NCBI GenBank assembly: GCA_033762075.1
Contig: JANRLY010000011.1
Coordinates: 40,743-104,742 of the forward strand
Source of the DNA: VFKI01 sp033762075
GTDB lineage: Bacteria > Pseudomonadota > Gammaproteobacteria > DSM-16500
DNA: 64,000 nt
Direction: 5' to 3'
The notes beneath the pieces were generated by a model. It did not search any database. It was not told where the DNA came from and saw only the letters and a program-made list of their open reading frames with translations. A program made the position numbers and the translations under genes. How positions within the stretch are numbered: the stretch's first letter is position 1; each line of letters starts with the position of its first letter. Shown in pieces: positions 32,160 to 41,444 of the stretch.

Positions 32160-34316
32160 ATGCTGCCGCTCCCAAAAACGTGCAAGACAACACTTCCTGA
32201 AGAAGAAAAAAAAGAAACGCCTTCATTTCTCAGCCAACTTTCAAGCACTTTTGCTTTTCCAGACTACCGTACAGAAGTTAGCACAATCGCCAAACAATCT
32301 CTCCCCAAGCGCTACAGTCGATATTTTGAATTTCTCAATGATAACCATTACAAGCATAACGAATGGAGAACAATTTTACATCGTGCTCAAGAGCTCTCTA
32401 AGATATTTCCAGGCAATCCACACTTAAAAAAAATAATGATGGGTATTAGTCATGCCGATGACAAAGATTTCTTTAATTATTTACATCGAACAGACGCGCT
32501 ATTATTCACGAAACGCATTGTGCTTACAGCATTATATAATGCTACTATAGATTATTTTCGCTGCATTCTTGCAGAAACAGATAATCAACCGCCTCTGTCA
32601 CGTCAATCCAAAATCAATGAACTTAACACCTACTTGGGTATTATTTTCACAGTAAATGCAGAAGGAAAAGTCTGTCCACCCACCTGTCGATGTCCGCCAA
32701 CGTGTGGTTGCAACTGTCATACACTCTCTGAAACAGACTCTCTCGAAAAATTTGAGCGTGTGATTAATCAAACACTCAAAAAAATTATCAATGCGACGCC
32801 ATTTTACTCACGCTCATCAAAATTAGAGTTTTTATCAAATCGGCTCCAAAGAGCAAGTCAAATAATTCAAGACGCATTACGTGAACATTTTTCCGAAAAA
32901 GAAATATTAGATTTATATGATGACAAAAATGAAATACCTATTTATTTCACTCATAATCTGTTTCACTGGAATATCTCACAACTCGAAAAACACCCACCAC
33001 AAACCAGACCTCTCATCATGCTTAGTGCTCCAAAGATAATAGAAGAGCTCAACGATCTACTGACAGAAACAGCCTACTTTGCAACCAGGATCAATGAGCC
33101 GGCACTTAAAAAAATTGAGACGTGTATCATGAAATTTTCACTGGATGAAAGATTTCATGAGCTCAGAAAAAGAATTCACGCTGCGATAGACTTAGCTATG
33201 CTCGTTAAAAATATTAAAACATGGGAGTTAGATGAAATCACTGTAACGACATTACAAATTGACTGCATAGAAGTCACTTGTTATTTAAAATCAGAAGTTC
33301 ATAAAACACAGCACACCATTCATTCTAATAGTACAAATTGTTTTATCCTAATTGAAAATAAAATAAAATCATTTATCATTAATATGAAAAATAAAATTCA
33401 AGAAATTGATATAATCAATAAAACGCTAAACAATGAAAAGACATTACTTGAATATTTTCCCGATGAATACAAAATACATTCACAAGCACTGAACGAAGAA
33501 AAACTAGGATTACAATCTCTGCTAAACAAAGCCCCAATAATAGATCGAAAAAATGAAGGAAATCCAGAATATATTGCCAATTTAATTTCACAATATGAAG
33601 CATTACTAAATAAAAAATTATCTATTCAAGATTCCGTACAACCTTCTAAGCGCATGCTAGATAGCTATTACGACTTTATGGAAAACTATCAAAAACGACA
33701 CTGTATGTTGCATTCTTCCATTTCATCACAATTCAGAGACGACATACAAAATGATATTAAATTGCGCTCATTGTCCTTAAAGGATGCCGCAAAAAACACA
33801 GATAAAATATTCCAACATTATTTGAATAACGTACACCCTCTTATTCCTGCTGATATAATCATAGAACAAAATGAAAATCCAGAAAGTCAATTTTTAATAC
33901 GAACATATCAACGATGCATGCTCTACAAAAATGAATTAAAACGAAATAATGATTATCAGAGAATTGAAGAAGAAAGCAAAAGTATTCAACTGACATATGC
34001 CCCGAACAAAATACAGTTAAAACATAAATTCAAAGCGATTACAAATCTTGAAGAAACAGCAGCATCTGCCATTCAGAACGGTTCTTCACAAGAATGCGTT
34101 CATCAAGCCTTCACCGCTATTCAAAAAATGGTTTTTGATGGTATCGAAAGTGAGGTTTTATCCTCACATCGAGATTATTTACCGAATTTATTTTCTTGCT
34201 GCCTGCCCACCACTTTTTTTGCGCCCAAAAGCGATCGCACGCTTTTGCAACCCATCAAAGAAGATTTACAGAAAACGTTGCTCTGCCATCCTGCGCTAAA
34301 AGATGCGCAGGGATGA
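32160..34316 (+). CDS. large orphan helical protein with a cysteine cluster
   Basis: 718 residues from ATG 32160 (MLPLPKTCKTT), chosen because GGAGG lies four bases before it; the earlier open codons lie in a terminator. No known domain. It is charged and largely helical, with coiled-coil-like stretches around residues 350-470. A compact cysteine cluster CPPTCRCPPTCGCNCH at about residues 172-187 (six Cys in 15 residues, then His) looks metal-binding. No signal peptide. The last codons overlap an inverted repeat (CCTGCGC / GCGCAGG, 34290-34311). Candidate effector by size and orphan status; this is inference. Confidence 0.75.
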   Translation: MLPLPKTCKTTLPEEEKKETPSFLSQLSSTFAFPDYRTEVSTIAKQSLPKRYSRYFEFLNDNHYKHNEWRTILHRAQELSKIFPGNPHLKKIMMGISHADDKDFFNYLHRTDALLFTKRIVLTALYNATIDYFRCILAETDNQPPLSRQSKINELNTYLGIIFTVNAEGKVCPPTCRCPPTCGCNCHTLSETDSLEKFERVINQTLKKIINATPFYSRSSKLEFLSNRLQRASQIIQDALREHFSEKEILDLYDDKNEIPIYFTHNLFHWNISQLEKHPPQTRPLIMLSAPKIIEELNDLLTETAYFATRINEPALKKIETCIMKFSLDERFHELRKRIHAAIDLAMLVKNIKTWELDEITVTTLQIDCIEVTCYLKSEVHKTQHTIHSNSTNCFILIENKIKSFIINMKNKIQEIDIINKTLNNEKTLLEYFPDEYKIHSQALNEEKLGLQSLLNKAPIIDRKNEGNPEYIANLISQYEALLNKKLSIQDSVQPSKRMLDSYYDFMENYQKRHCMLHSSISSQFRDDIQNDIKLRSLSLKDAAKNTDKIFQHYLNNVHPLIPADIIIEQNENPESQFLIRTYQRCMLYKNELKRNNDYQRIEEESKSIQLTYAPNKIQLKHKFKAITNLEETAASAIQNGSSQECVHQAFTAIQKMVFDGIESEVLSSHRDYLPNLFSCCLPTTFFAPKSDRTLLQPIKEDLQKTLLCHPALKDAQG

Positions 34317-34328
34317 CAAGCATTCGCG

Positions 34329-34748
34329 CTATTTATGTGCGCGCGTCATAACAACTGTAATATGCGATGGATACCTCGTCATTGCGCCAGTCACAGCATC
34401 AACAATAAAGCCTGGCCAGAAAATCACATTACCAATTGCCCATGCATTAAATGAATCGCCTGATGCTGTTCTCGTTTGGATGTAGCCTTTTTTAGTACAT
34501 GCCACTGTCAAAGCACCGCCACCATTGGAAACAGACACTGTCCCTGGGTTGCCGCTCACATAAGACATTTGGCTTTTTGCATTACTCACTTGGCAGACTG
34601 CCCCTTGAATAGGCTGACCTGAGTCATTATCGACCGCTTGTACATTAATGGTTTGGGTAGATCCACCACTCATGATCGTTGCACAGCCACTCAGGGTTAA
34701 TGTTGCTAAGCCTAAGACAGCTACTTTTTTCTTAAGATTTAAACGCAT
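34329..34748 (-). CDS. small lipoprotein with GCATIM motif
   Basis: 139 residues from ATG 34748 (MRLNLKKKVAVLG) with GAGGAAATT upstream. Lipobox LSGC with Cys at about 22, followed by ATIMSGGSTQ, a motif shared by small bacterial lipoproteins of unknown role. The mature part is a beta-sandwich-like domain (NVQAVDNDSGQPIQGAVCQV). A hydrophobic stretch AIGNVIFWPGFIVDAVTGA lies near the end, a common feature of this group. Confidence 0.8.
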   Translation of the reverse strand: MRLNLKKKVAVLGLATLTLSGCATIMSGGSTQTINVQAVDNDSGQPIQGAVCQVSNAKSQMSYVSGNPGTVSVSNGGGALTVACTKKGYIQTRTASGDSFNAWAIGNVIFWPGFIVDAVTGAMTRYPSHITVVMTRAHK

Positions 34749-34781
34749 AATTTCCTCGTTAAGCATCATAAAACGAGGCGC

Positions 34782-34810
34782 AGTATGGGCAAATGAAAGA
34801 GTATTGTCAA
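34782..34810 (-). promoter_or_regulatory. promoter of the GCATIM lipoprotein gene
   Basis: Minus strand: perfect TTGACA (34805-34810), 17-base spacer, CATACT (34782-34787). Transcription would start near 34775, about 27 bases before the ATG. Confidence 0.65.
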
Positions 34811-34917
34811 CTGATTGTGTATTTTTTGACCAATCCCTGGCGACAAAGGAAGCGCCTCCCGCTATACATCAGGAGATCCTTCGGGGCAAAACCCCTCAGG
34901 ATGACGCAGAAAACGCG

Positions 34918-36231
34918 TCAGTTCGGATTTTCTAAACTTAACACGCCCGCATTGTAATCATATGCAAATAATTCTGCATAACGCCCCCACTCAATGACAG
35001 TACTCAAAACACGGGTGGCTTCTTTTTCCGTTAAATAATCTTCTAACATGGACAGAAAATTTTCTTCGAGAGCACGATGACGTGGATGGCGCGTCAGTTG
35101 ATCGTAAATATATCGCGCGAGCGGCACATATTTTTTTAAATGCTGTAAAAAGATTTTTTTACGATCAAGAATACTCGCTTCGACAAAAGCTTTGCCTTCA
35201 TCGGTAATCGTAATATCCCCTTTCGAAACTTTTGCAAAATGCAGAATTTCTAAAAGTTCAGTCAGCGGAAATAATTCATCGATATCGAGCATGAGCGTTT
35301 CTGCAACGACAGGCAAATCCATGCGACCGTCATTTTCAGGCGCATTTAATGTTTCCAATAATCCCGTGATTTCTGCAATACTCGCTTCAGGCAAACGATA
35401 TCCAATATCAATTGTTGGAGCAGTTGAGGTTTGCTGATCTTGTGTTTCAGTTTTAATTTGTGTTGTCATCAACATATATACACGATCCACCTGATGACGA
35501 AAACGCGGATCTATTTCATTACGCGGACGCGGCAGTGTAACAGCTAATTCACCCCGCACCGAACCCGGATTACTGTTAAAAACCAAAATGCGATCCGCTA
35601 ATAAGATCGCTTCCTCAATATTATGCGTGACAAAAACAATACCGCGAATACCCGTTTTTTTAGATTGCCAAAGATCAAGCAAATCGCTTTTCAAATTATC
35701 TGCTGTTAAAACATCTAATGCGGAAAATGGTTCATCCATCAACAAAATATCTGGATTGACTACCAAGGCGCGCGCAAAACCAACACGTTGGCGCATGCCA
35801 CCAGATAATTCTTTTGGAACAGCAGATTCGAATCCATCTAAACCAATCGTATCAATTGCTTTAAGTGCACGCTCGCGCCGCTCTTGACGCGGAACCCCCA
35901 AAGCTTCGAGACCTAATTCAACATTTTGCAAAACCGTTAACCACGGCAATAAAGCAAAATTTTGGAATACCATTGCAATACCGCGCGCAGGTCCATGCAC
36001 AGGTCTACCACTGTAATTGACTTTGCCTTCAGTTGGCCGAATTAAGCCTGCCATGATACGCAATAGCGTAGATTTACCCGAGCCTGATTTACCGAGAATT
36101 GCGACAATTTCTCCGACAGACATATTAAAATTAACATTTTGCAACACTTGCAATTCTTGACGATCACCTGTGCGAAAATTTTTACAGACGTTAATCACTT
36201 CGATTAAAGGGGAATTTTTTTGTGTGTACAT
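34918..36231 (-). CDS. NitT/TauT-type ABC ATPase with AAA-associated C-terminal domain
   Basis: 437 residues. Residues 1-250 are an ATPase of the nitrate/sulfonate/taurine importer group: GKSGSGKSTLLR, QNFALLPWLTVLQNV, LSGGMRQRVGFARAL and ILLMDEPFSALD. The rest (from about 270) is the C-terminal extension seen in some such ATPases (AAA-associated, PF09821): DIDELFPLTELLEILHFA and LARYIYDQL. Ribosome site GAGGAG. It follows the permease gene across a 320-base tandem repeat. No binding protein nearby, so the substrate is open. Confidence 0.9.
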   Translation of the reverse strand: MYTQKNSPLIEVINVCKNFRTGDRQELQVLQNVNFNMSVGEIVAILGKSGSGKSTLLRIMAGLIRPTEGKVNYSGRPVHGPARGIAMVFQNFALLPWLTVLQNVELGLEALGVPRQERRERALKAIDTIGLDGFESAVPKELSGGMRQRVGFARALVVNPDILLMDEPFSALDVLTADNLKSDLLDLWQSKKTGIRGIVFVTHNIEEAILLADRILVFNSNPGSVRGELAVTLPRPRNEIDPRFRHQVDRVYMLMTTQIKTETQDQQTSTAPTIDIGYRLPEASIAEITGLLETLNAPENDGRMDLPVVAETLMLDIDELFPLTELLEILHFAKVSKGDITITDEGKAFVEASILDRKKIFLQHLKKYVPLARYIYDQLTRHPRHRALEENFLSMLEDYLTEKEATRVLSTVIEWGRYAELFAYDYNAGVLSLENPN

Positions 36232-36253
36232 ACTGAACTCCTCGCTTTATAAA

Positions 36254-36562
36254 CTGGATCCCGTATAAATGCTACGCATTCTACGAGATAACTTGAGCAT
36301 GACATTATGCCCTGCAAAATCCCTTTATAATTCTGGATCCCGTATAAATGCTACGCATTTTACGAGATAACTTGAGCATGACATTATGCCTTGCAAAATT
36401 CCTTTATAATTCTGGATCCCGTATAAATGCTACGCATTTTACGGGATAACTTGAGCATGACATTATGTCTTGCAAAATTCCTTTATAATTCTGGATCCCG
36501 TATAAATGCTACGCATTTTACGGGATAACTTGAGCATGACATTATGTCATGCTCAAGTTATC
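36254..36562. repeat. 79-bp tandem repeat, nearly four units, ending in a long hairpin
   Basis: Units begin (CTGGATCCCGTATAAATG) at 36254, 36333, 36412 and 36491, exactly 79 bases apart, with few changes between them. The last unit merges into a hairpin: GATAACTTGAGCATGACA (36524-36541) and its exact inverse at 36545-36562. The permease stop codon lies in the right arm. It fills the whole gap between permease and ATPase genes, so no other gene is present. Confidence 0.9.
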
Positions 36563-38289
36563 TGGAAACGTCGTTCTGCATAAACATAAAGTGGACGCCA
36601 AAGTAAACGGTTAAACAATAAAACCAAAACGCACATCATGCCAATGCCAATTGCCATATGTAAAAAATCACCGCGATTAGTGGATTGCGCGATATAAGCA
36701 CCCAACCCCGTCGCAACAAGTTTTTTATTGCCCCAACTAATCACTTCCGCAACGATGCTCGCATTCCATGCGCCGCCTGCTGCTGTAATAGCACCGGTCA
36801 CAAAGTATGGAAAAATTCCTGGCAATAATAATGTGCGCCAACGCAACCAACCTGTCACTGCAAAATTATCTGTCGCTTGCAATAAATCTTTTGGAATAAC
36901 AGATGCACCGGCAATCACATTAAATAAAATATACCATTGCACACCAATCATCATCAAAAGCGTGACCCATAATTCAACATTTAAGTGAAATGTCACAATC
37001 AAAATCACTAGCACAGGATATAAAAAATTCGCTGGGAACGCCGCAAGAAATTGGGCAACCGGACGTACAATAGCGGCGACATTACGATGCAACCCTACCC
37101 AAACACCAATTGGCACCCAAATAATGGAGCTAATAATAATGGCAAAAATGACGCGCAATGTGGTGACACATCCAAAACAAAAAACACGCCACACAGAAAC
37201 CCAAGGTAAATGTTTTTCGATGTAAAACAGCGAACAAATTGCCAATCCTGCCGCAAGCAATGCTAAAGCAACATTCCAAAGTTGTGTCACGATGGCTCTC
37301 TGAAGTTCTGCAGTAGGCTCCATATTTTTGGGACGCGAACGAAATATTCTGATGTTGATAAAACCATCCATCATATATTTCAATTGCACACCTAATTTTC
37401 GAAACAAACGAGTACGATGAAAAAGATCAATCACCCAAGATTTAGCTTCTTGATCAAGAGAGACTTGTTCGGCGCGAAATTTTTCTGCCCAAGCAACTAA
37501 TGGGCGAAATAATAATTGATCGTAAACAAGTATCACGACTAACATCGTAATAATTGCATAACCAATTGCGCTCATGTTTGCACGCTGAATCGCCAATGCA
37601 ATATAAGAACCCATTCCTGGCAACATAATATTTTGGTTTGCAACAGAGACCGCTTCGGAAGCCACCACGAAAAACCAGCCTGCTGACATCGACAACATGG
37701 TATTCCACAAAAGACCTGGCATTGAAAAAGGGACATCAATACGCCAGAAACGCTGCCACGCTGATAAATGAAACATGTCAGCGGCTTCACGCAATTCAGC
37801 GGGCACAGAACGGACTGTCTGATAAAATCCTAGCGCCATATTCCAAGCTTGCGATGTAAAAATAGCTAAAATTGCTGCACACTCAGGTCCCAACAAGCTC
37901 CCAGGAAACAGCGCAATGAATCCCACAATCGCTGCAGATAAAAATCCTAAGACAGGAATGGATTGGCAAATATCAATGAGTGGAATAATAAGTAAACGCG
38001 CGCGCTCACTTTTTGCAGCCCATGTGCCAAAAGTGAATGTAAATAATAGCGAAAAAAACAAAGCAATAAACATGCGTGTGACTGTACGCAATGCATAACC
38101 TGGCAAATGATGAGGATCTAGTGAGATAGAAATTTTCTCGCCAAGCTCATATGGAACTGCCATTTGGCGTGCATTCCAAGCCAATACCGCAATGACGCCT
38201 AACATCAAGACGAGCGCAATCATATCCCAGTAATTGGGATACAATCTGTTGCGATACGCTTGCATGATAGGATTGCGGGGTAGGCTCAT
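36553..38289 (-). CDS. ABC transporter permease with two fused BPD domains
   Basis: 578 residues, two binding-protein-dependent transport modules in one chain with about 12 spans. Each half has the EAA-type loop before the end of the module: AADMFHLSAWQRFWRIDVPFS in the first, QATDNFAVTGWLRWRTLLLP in the second. This duplicated form is found with ATPases that carry the AAA-associated extension, as here, and is grouped with nitrate/sulfonate/bicarbonate permeases. Substrate unknown. It starts the two-gene unit. Confidence 0.9.
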   Translation of the reverse strand: MSLPRNPIMQAYRNRLYPNYWDMIALVLMLGVIAVLAWNARQMAVPYELGEKISISLDPHHLPGYALRTVTRMFIALFFSLLFTFTFGTWAAKSERARLLIIPLIDICQSIPVLGFLSAAIVGFIALFPGSLLGPECAAILAIFTSQAWNMALGFYQTVRSVPAELREAADMFHLSAWQRFWRIDVPFSMPGLLWNTMLSMSAGWFFVVASEAVSVANQNIMLPGMGSYIALAIQRANMSAIGYAIITMLVVILVYDQLLFRPLVAWAEKFRAEQVSLDQEAKSWVIDLFHRTRLFRKLGVQLKYMMDGFINIRIFRSRPKNMEPTAELQRAIVTQLWNVALALLAAGLAICSLFYIEKHLPWVSVWRVFCFGCVTTLRVIFAIIISSIIWVPIGVWVGLHRNVAAIVRPVAQFLAAFPANFLYPVLVILIVTFHLNVELWVTLLMMIGVQWYILFNVIAGASVIPKDLLQATDNFAVTGWLRWRTLLLPGIFPYFVTGAITAAGGAWNASIVAEVISWGNKKLVATGLGAYIAQSTNRGDFLHMAIGIGMMCVLVLLFNRLLWRPLYVYAERRFQIT

Positions 38290-38385
38290 GCCGGCATTGT
38301 CTTATCTTCGTAACCTGTGGTCAAGAAAAAGACCAGATATGAAACGCCCAGCGCATTCACTGGGCGTTAATAGAAAATAGAAAGG

Positions 38386-38850
38386 TCACGTCTTTGACGC
38401 ATTATCTGGATTGAGTCCTGCTTTAGATAGCTGAATAGCTTGCACCTTCCAAGCGCTACCTTCTTTCACCAATTGAAACTCTATCTTCATCTGACTACCA
38501 TCTGCACCTTCAATTGTACCATTGAGGTACCCAGCGCCATTTTCAACTTTTCTTTCGCTAAAAGTGACGTCTTTGTAATTGGAGAGAACAGGATAAGAAT
38601 CAACGAATTTTTTAAAGTCATCCATTGAAGTAGCTTGCTTGAAGGCTGCAGAAGTCATGTTATAAGCGCTTGTCACATCACCAGATTTAATTGCACTTAA
38701 TTGTTCCCGCGCAGCATCTGCTAACCCTCTAGTAAAATACAGCGCCAAAACTATCGCAACTACAATCACCGCTAAAATGCCGAGAATAATATTACGGGCC
38801 CTGCCTTGTACTGATAAAAACTTAAAAGAATTACCACTGATAGCATTCAT
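38386..38850 (-). CDS. DUF4864-family membrane-anchored protein
   Basis: 154 residues from ATG 38850 (MNAISGNSFKFLS) with AAGGA upstream. One span at about residues 22-41 (NIILGILAVIVVAIVLALYF), then a cystatin-like DUF4864 domain: QLSAIKSGDVTSAYNMTSAAFKQ, FKKFVDSYPVL, and a final strand pair with WKVQAIQL. Function of the domain is unknown. Divergent from the formylglycine-generating enzyme gene. Confidence 0.8.
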   Translation of the reverse strand: MNAISGNSFKFLSVQGRARNIILGILAVIVVAIVLALYFTRGLADAAREQLSAIKSGDVTSAYNMTSAAFKQATSMDDFKKFVDSYPVLSNYKDVTFSERKVENGAGYLNGTIEGADGSQMKIEFQLVKEGSAWKVQAIQLSKAGLNPDNASKT

Positions 38851-39001
38851 AGAATCATCCTTGAAATAAAAATCAGTAGTAGCATACATTGTTATATATC
38901 CAGCAAGCAATCCACCCCTATGCCTCAAAGCTTAAAATGATTTGCGACCTTGCTGAATGCTCGCTACTATTTATAAGACATCTTTGCTAGATATTTCACT
39001 G

Positions 39002-40093
39002 ATGAAGCCTTTTAAATTTCATTTTCTTATTGCAGGACTTTGCATTGCTGCCGGCCTAATAGCTAGCTATTATTTTTTTTCGCCACAACAAGCACAGCAA
39101 GTCATCCTTGGAAATGGCAAAAACGGTCCCGACGGCATGGTATTCATTCCTGGCGGTACATTCATGATGGGCAGCAACACACGTCTTGCCAAACCTAATG
39201 AAAAACCTGCGCACATAGTCTATGTAGATTCTTTCTGGATAGACCAAACTGATGTTACCAATGCGCAGTTTGCCGCGTTTGTTAAAGCAACAGGTTATGT
39301 CACAACAGCAGAAAAAATCCCCGATTGGGAAACTATTAAGGTGCAACTTTTTCCTGGCGTACCTAAGCCCTCTAAAAATAAATTAGTCCCGGGGGCCATG
39401 GTATTTGTAGGAACAAAACAGAGTGTGCCATTAGATGACGCCACACAATGGTGGCGATTTATTCCAGGTGCAAATTGGCGACATCCTAATGGACCCAATA
39501 GCAGCATTCAAGGGAAAGAAAATTATCCTGTTGTACAAGTTTCTTATTATGATGCTCTTGCCTATGCAAAATGGATTGGGAAACGCCTTCCGACCGAAGC
39601 AGAATGGGAATATGCAGCAAGAGGCGGCATAGAACAGGCAAATTATACGTGGGGTGATGAATTTAAACCGCAGGGTAAACGTATGGCAAATACTTTCAAT
39701 GGCACAGAATTCCCAGTCGTTACCCCAACTAATAAAATGAATATCACGACATCAGCTGTCAAAAGTTATCCACCCAACAATTATAAACTTTATGATATGT
39801 CAGGGAATGTTTGGCAATGGGTTGCGGATTGGTATCGTGCAGATGCTTTTGTCAAAGAAGCACAATCTTCTCAAACGATGAACCCCAAAGGCCCTGCAGA
39901 CAGCTTTGATCCTTCCGACAGATCCAAACCGGCGAATGCTCCCGAACGTGTTATTCGCGGTGGATCTTTTTTATGTGACGAAAATTTTTGCATGGGATAT
40001 CGCACAAGCTCAAGACGTGGCAATGATCCTTACAATCCTATGTCGCATATTGGTTTTCGATTGGTAAAAAGCGTTAAATCAATTAAAAAATAA
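39002..40093 (+). CDS. formylglycine-generating (SUMF1-type) enzyme
   Basis: 363 residues from ATG 39002; an in-frame ATG at 38957 adds 15 residues and neither has a clear ribosome site. N-terminal membrane anchor or signal (FHFLIAGLCIAAGLIASYYFF), then an FGE-sulfatase domain: MVFIPGGTFMMGS, KRLPTEAEWEYAARGG, MSGNVWQWVADW, and RGGSFLCDENFCMGYR with Cys at about 325 and 330. That C-x4-C pair matches the copper-binding catalytic pair of true formylglycine-generating enzymes, which many look-alikes lack. No sulfatase gene in the window. It would act on the periplasmic side. Confidence 0.88.
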   Translation: MKPFKFHFLIAGLCIAAGLIASYYFFSPQQAQQVILGNGKNGPDGMVFIPGGTFMMGSNTRLAKPNEKPAHIVYVDSFWIDQTDVTNAQFAAFVKATGYVTTAEKIPDWETIKVQLFPGVPKPSKNKLVPGAMVFVGTKQSVPLDDATQWWRFIPGANWRHPNGPNSSIQGKENYPVVQVSYYDALAYAKWIGKRLPTEAEWEYAARGGIEQANYTWGDEFKPQGKRMANTFNGTEFPVVTPTNKMNITTSAVKSYPPNNYKLYDMSGNVWQWVADWYRADAFVKEAQSSQTMNPKGPADSFDPSDRSKPANAPERVIRGGSFLCDENFCMGYRTSSRRGNDPYNPMSHIGFRLVKSVKSIKK

Positions 40094-40841
40094 ATCCAAT
40101 CCCTAAAAGTGGTCCGTATAGTTTCATATCCCAATCATAGAAGCTTCTTCCTGAACCTGTTTGGTAATGCTGCCCCAAAATTCGATAGCCCAAATACAAC
40201 TTCACATGCTGCCAACTGAGAGATTGATATCCGAGAAATGCGCCAGCACTATAACTGTAATGTGTTGATGCATTTGTGCCGCCGATATCGCCTATGAGTA
40301 ACGCTGTCCATTTTTTATTAAATGCATAATCAAATCTGAGACCAATAACAGGATCTGTCCAGTTCACATTTTTACTAAATGATGAGTTGTTAAGTTTTAA
40401 AGTGGAGTTATTTAATGTGTAACGAACACCTGCATAAGGTTCTAATGAGACCGCGCGCTCATTGGAAAGCTGTCGTTGAAAAGCGATGTATGATATCCCA
40501 CCACCGAACACTCCAAATTGATTATCCGCATGCACCTTTACATCATAAAAGTGCCCATTGTCAGATAAAGAAGAATACATCCCATTGAAATAAAAACCTA
40601 ATTGATCTTTATGCGCTGTCGCATACAACATCGCCGCAACATCAAGATGTTTAAGTAAATCTGTGAAGCTTTGGTTGACATCAAATGTTGCTGGGCCAAT
40701 AGAAGTTCGCCCGCGCATATTCATTCCCCAAATATAAGGCGCGATTTCAAATTGCCATGGGGCAGCAAATGCATTCGTTGAAAATAAAAAAGAGGATAAC
40801 AAAAGTAAACAAAGAAATTTTATTCCAATACGCAGTGTCAT
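40083..40841 (-). CDS. outer-membrane beta-barrel protein
   Basis: 252 residues from ATG 40841. Signal peptide MTLRIGIKFLCLLLLSSFLF with likely cleavage after NAFA. The mature part alternates aromatic and polar residues in about eight strands (GFYFNGMYSSLS, GGGISYIAFQRQL, LEPYAGVRYTLN, GLRFDYAF) and ends in FIF, the terminal aromatic of a barrel. No enzyme motif. The stop overlaps that of the convergent enzyme gene by 11 bases. Confidence 0.8.
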   Translation of the reverse strand: MTLRIGIKFLCLLLLSSFLFSTNAFAAPWQFEIAPYIWGMNMRGRTSIGPATFDVNQSFTDLLKHLDVAAMLYATAHKDQLGFYFNGMYSSLSDNGHFYDVKVHADNQFGVFGGGISYIAFQRQLSNERAVSLEPYAGVRYTLNNSTLKLNNSSFSKNVNWTDPVIGLRFDYAFNKKWTALLIGDIGGTNASTHYSYSAGAFLGYQSLSWQHVKLYLGYRILGQHYQTGSGRSFYDWDMKLYGPLLGIGFIF

Positions 40842-40933
40842 TGATGCTTCCATACCATTCATTGAATACCTTACAATCTCATGAATCCGCTATAAAATCA
40901 AATTACCCACACTTCGAAATAGCTTTAATTTCT

Positions 40934-41422
40934 TCAACCAAAAAATATTTTGATCATTTTTGGCTTACCAAACACGCGCGTGAGTTCAGAGAAAATAATA
41001 AATATTAAAAAATACAGCATGACGTATATTTGTATTCCCCAAAATACTGGCTGAACAAGCATAGTTTGGAGATGCGTATAAGCAATGGCCCAACTCTTGG
41101 TATGGTAATATTGCTCAATCGTATGATCCATCACTTGTATCAACAGAACAAAAAATCCATAGATCACAAACTTCCAACTGATGTTATACATGATTGGTTT
41201 ACGAGGAAAAGCATTAATAAAAGGAAGATTCTCGACAACCAGAATGACTTTTCCCGCAAGAATAGCGCCGAGTGTCGCACCGATATAGCCAGTATATCGG
41301 ATATCCTGCGGTTGCATCATAAGGCCTTGCGTGAAGTGGAACAAATTAAAAACAATCAGAAAATAAATAACCGGCGGAATCAAGCTTCTGATTTCATTTC
41401 TTAACCAACGTATCATCGACAT
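40934..41422 (-). CDS. four-span inner-membrane protein of unknown function
   Basis: 162 residues from ATG 41422 (MSMIRWLRNEIRSLIPP), with AAGGAAT upstream. Spans at about 17-34, 45-63, 83-105 and 128-148. Conserved-looking charged residues lie between spans (MDHTIEQYYHTKSW). No family recognised. Lies 22 bases downstream of the 328-residue orphan gene and may be co-transcribed. Confidence 0.7.
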   Translation of the reverse strand: MSMIRWLRNEIRSLIPPVIYFLIVFNLFHFTQGLMMQPQDIRYTGYIGATLGAILAGKVILVVENLPFINAFPRKPIMYNISWKFVIYGFFVLLIQVMDHTIEQYYHTKSWAIAYTHLQTMLVQPVFWGIQIYVMLYFLIFIIFSELTRVFGKPKMIKIFFG

Positions 41423-41444
41423 TTTATATTCCTTCATTTATCAC

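Noticed and set aside
34754..34778. Hairpin CCTCGTT/AACGAGG hiding the ribosome site of the GCATIM lipoprotein gene
   Set aside because: The predicted transcription start near 34775 lies inside the first arm, so the message would not contain the full stem.
36254..36562. Possible CRISPR array
   Set aside because: The repeated unit is 79 bases with no unique spacers; all of each unit is repeated, and no cas genes are present.
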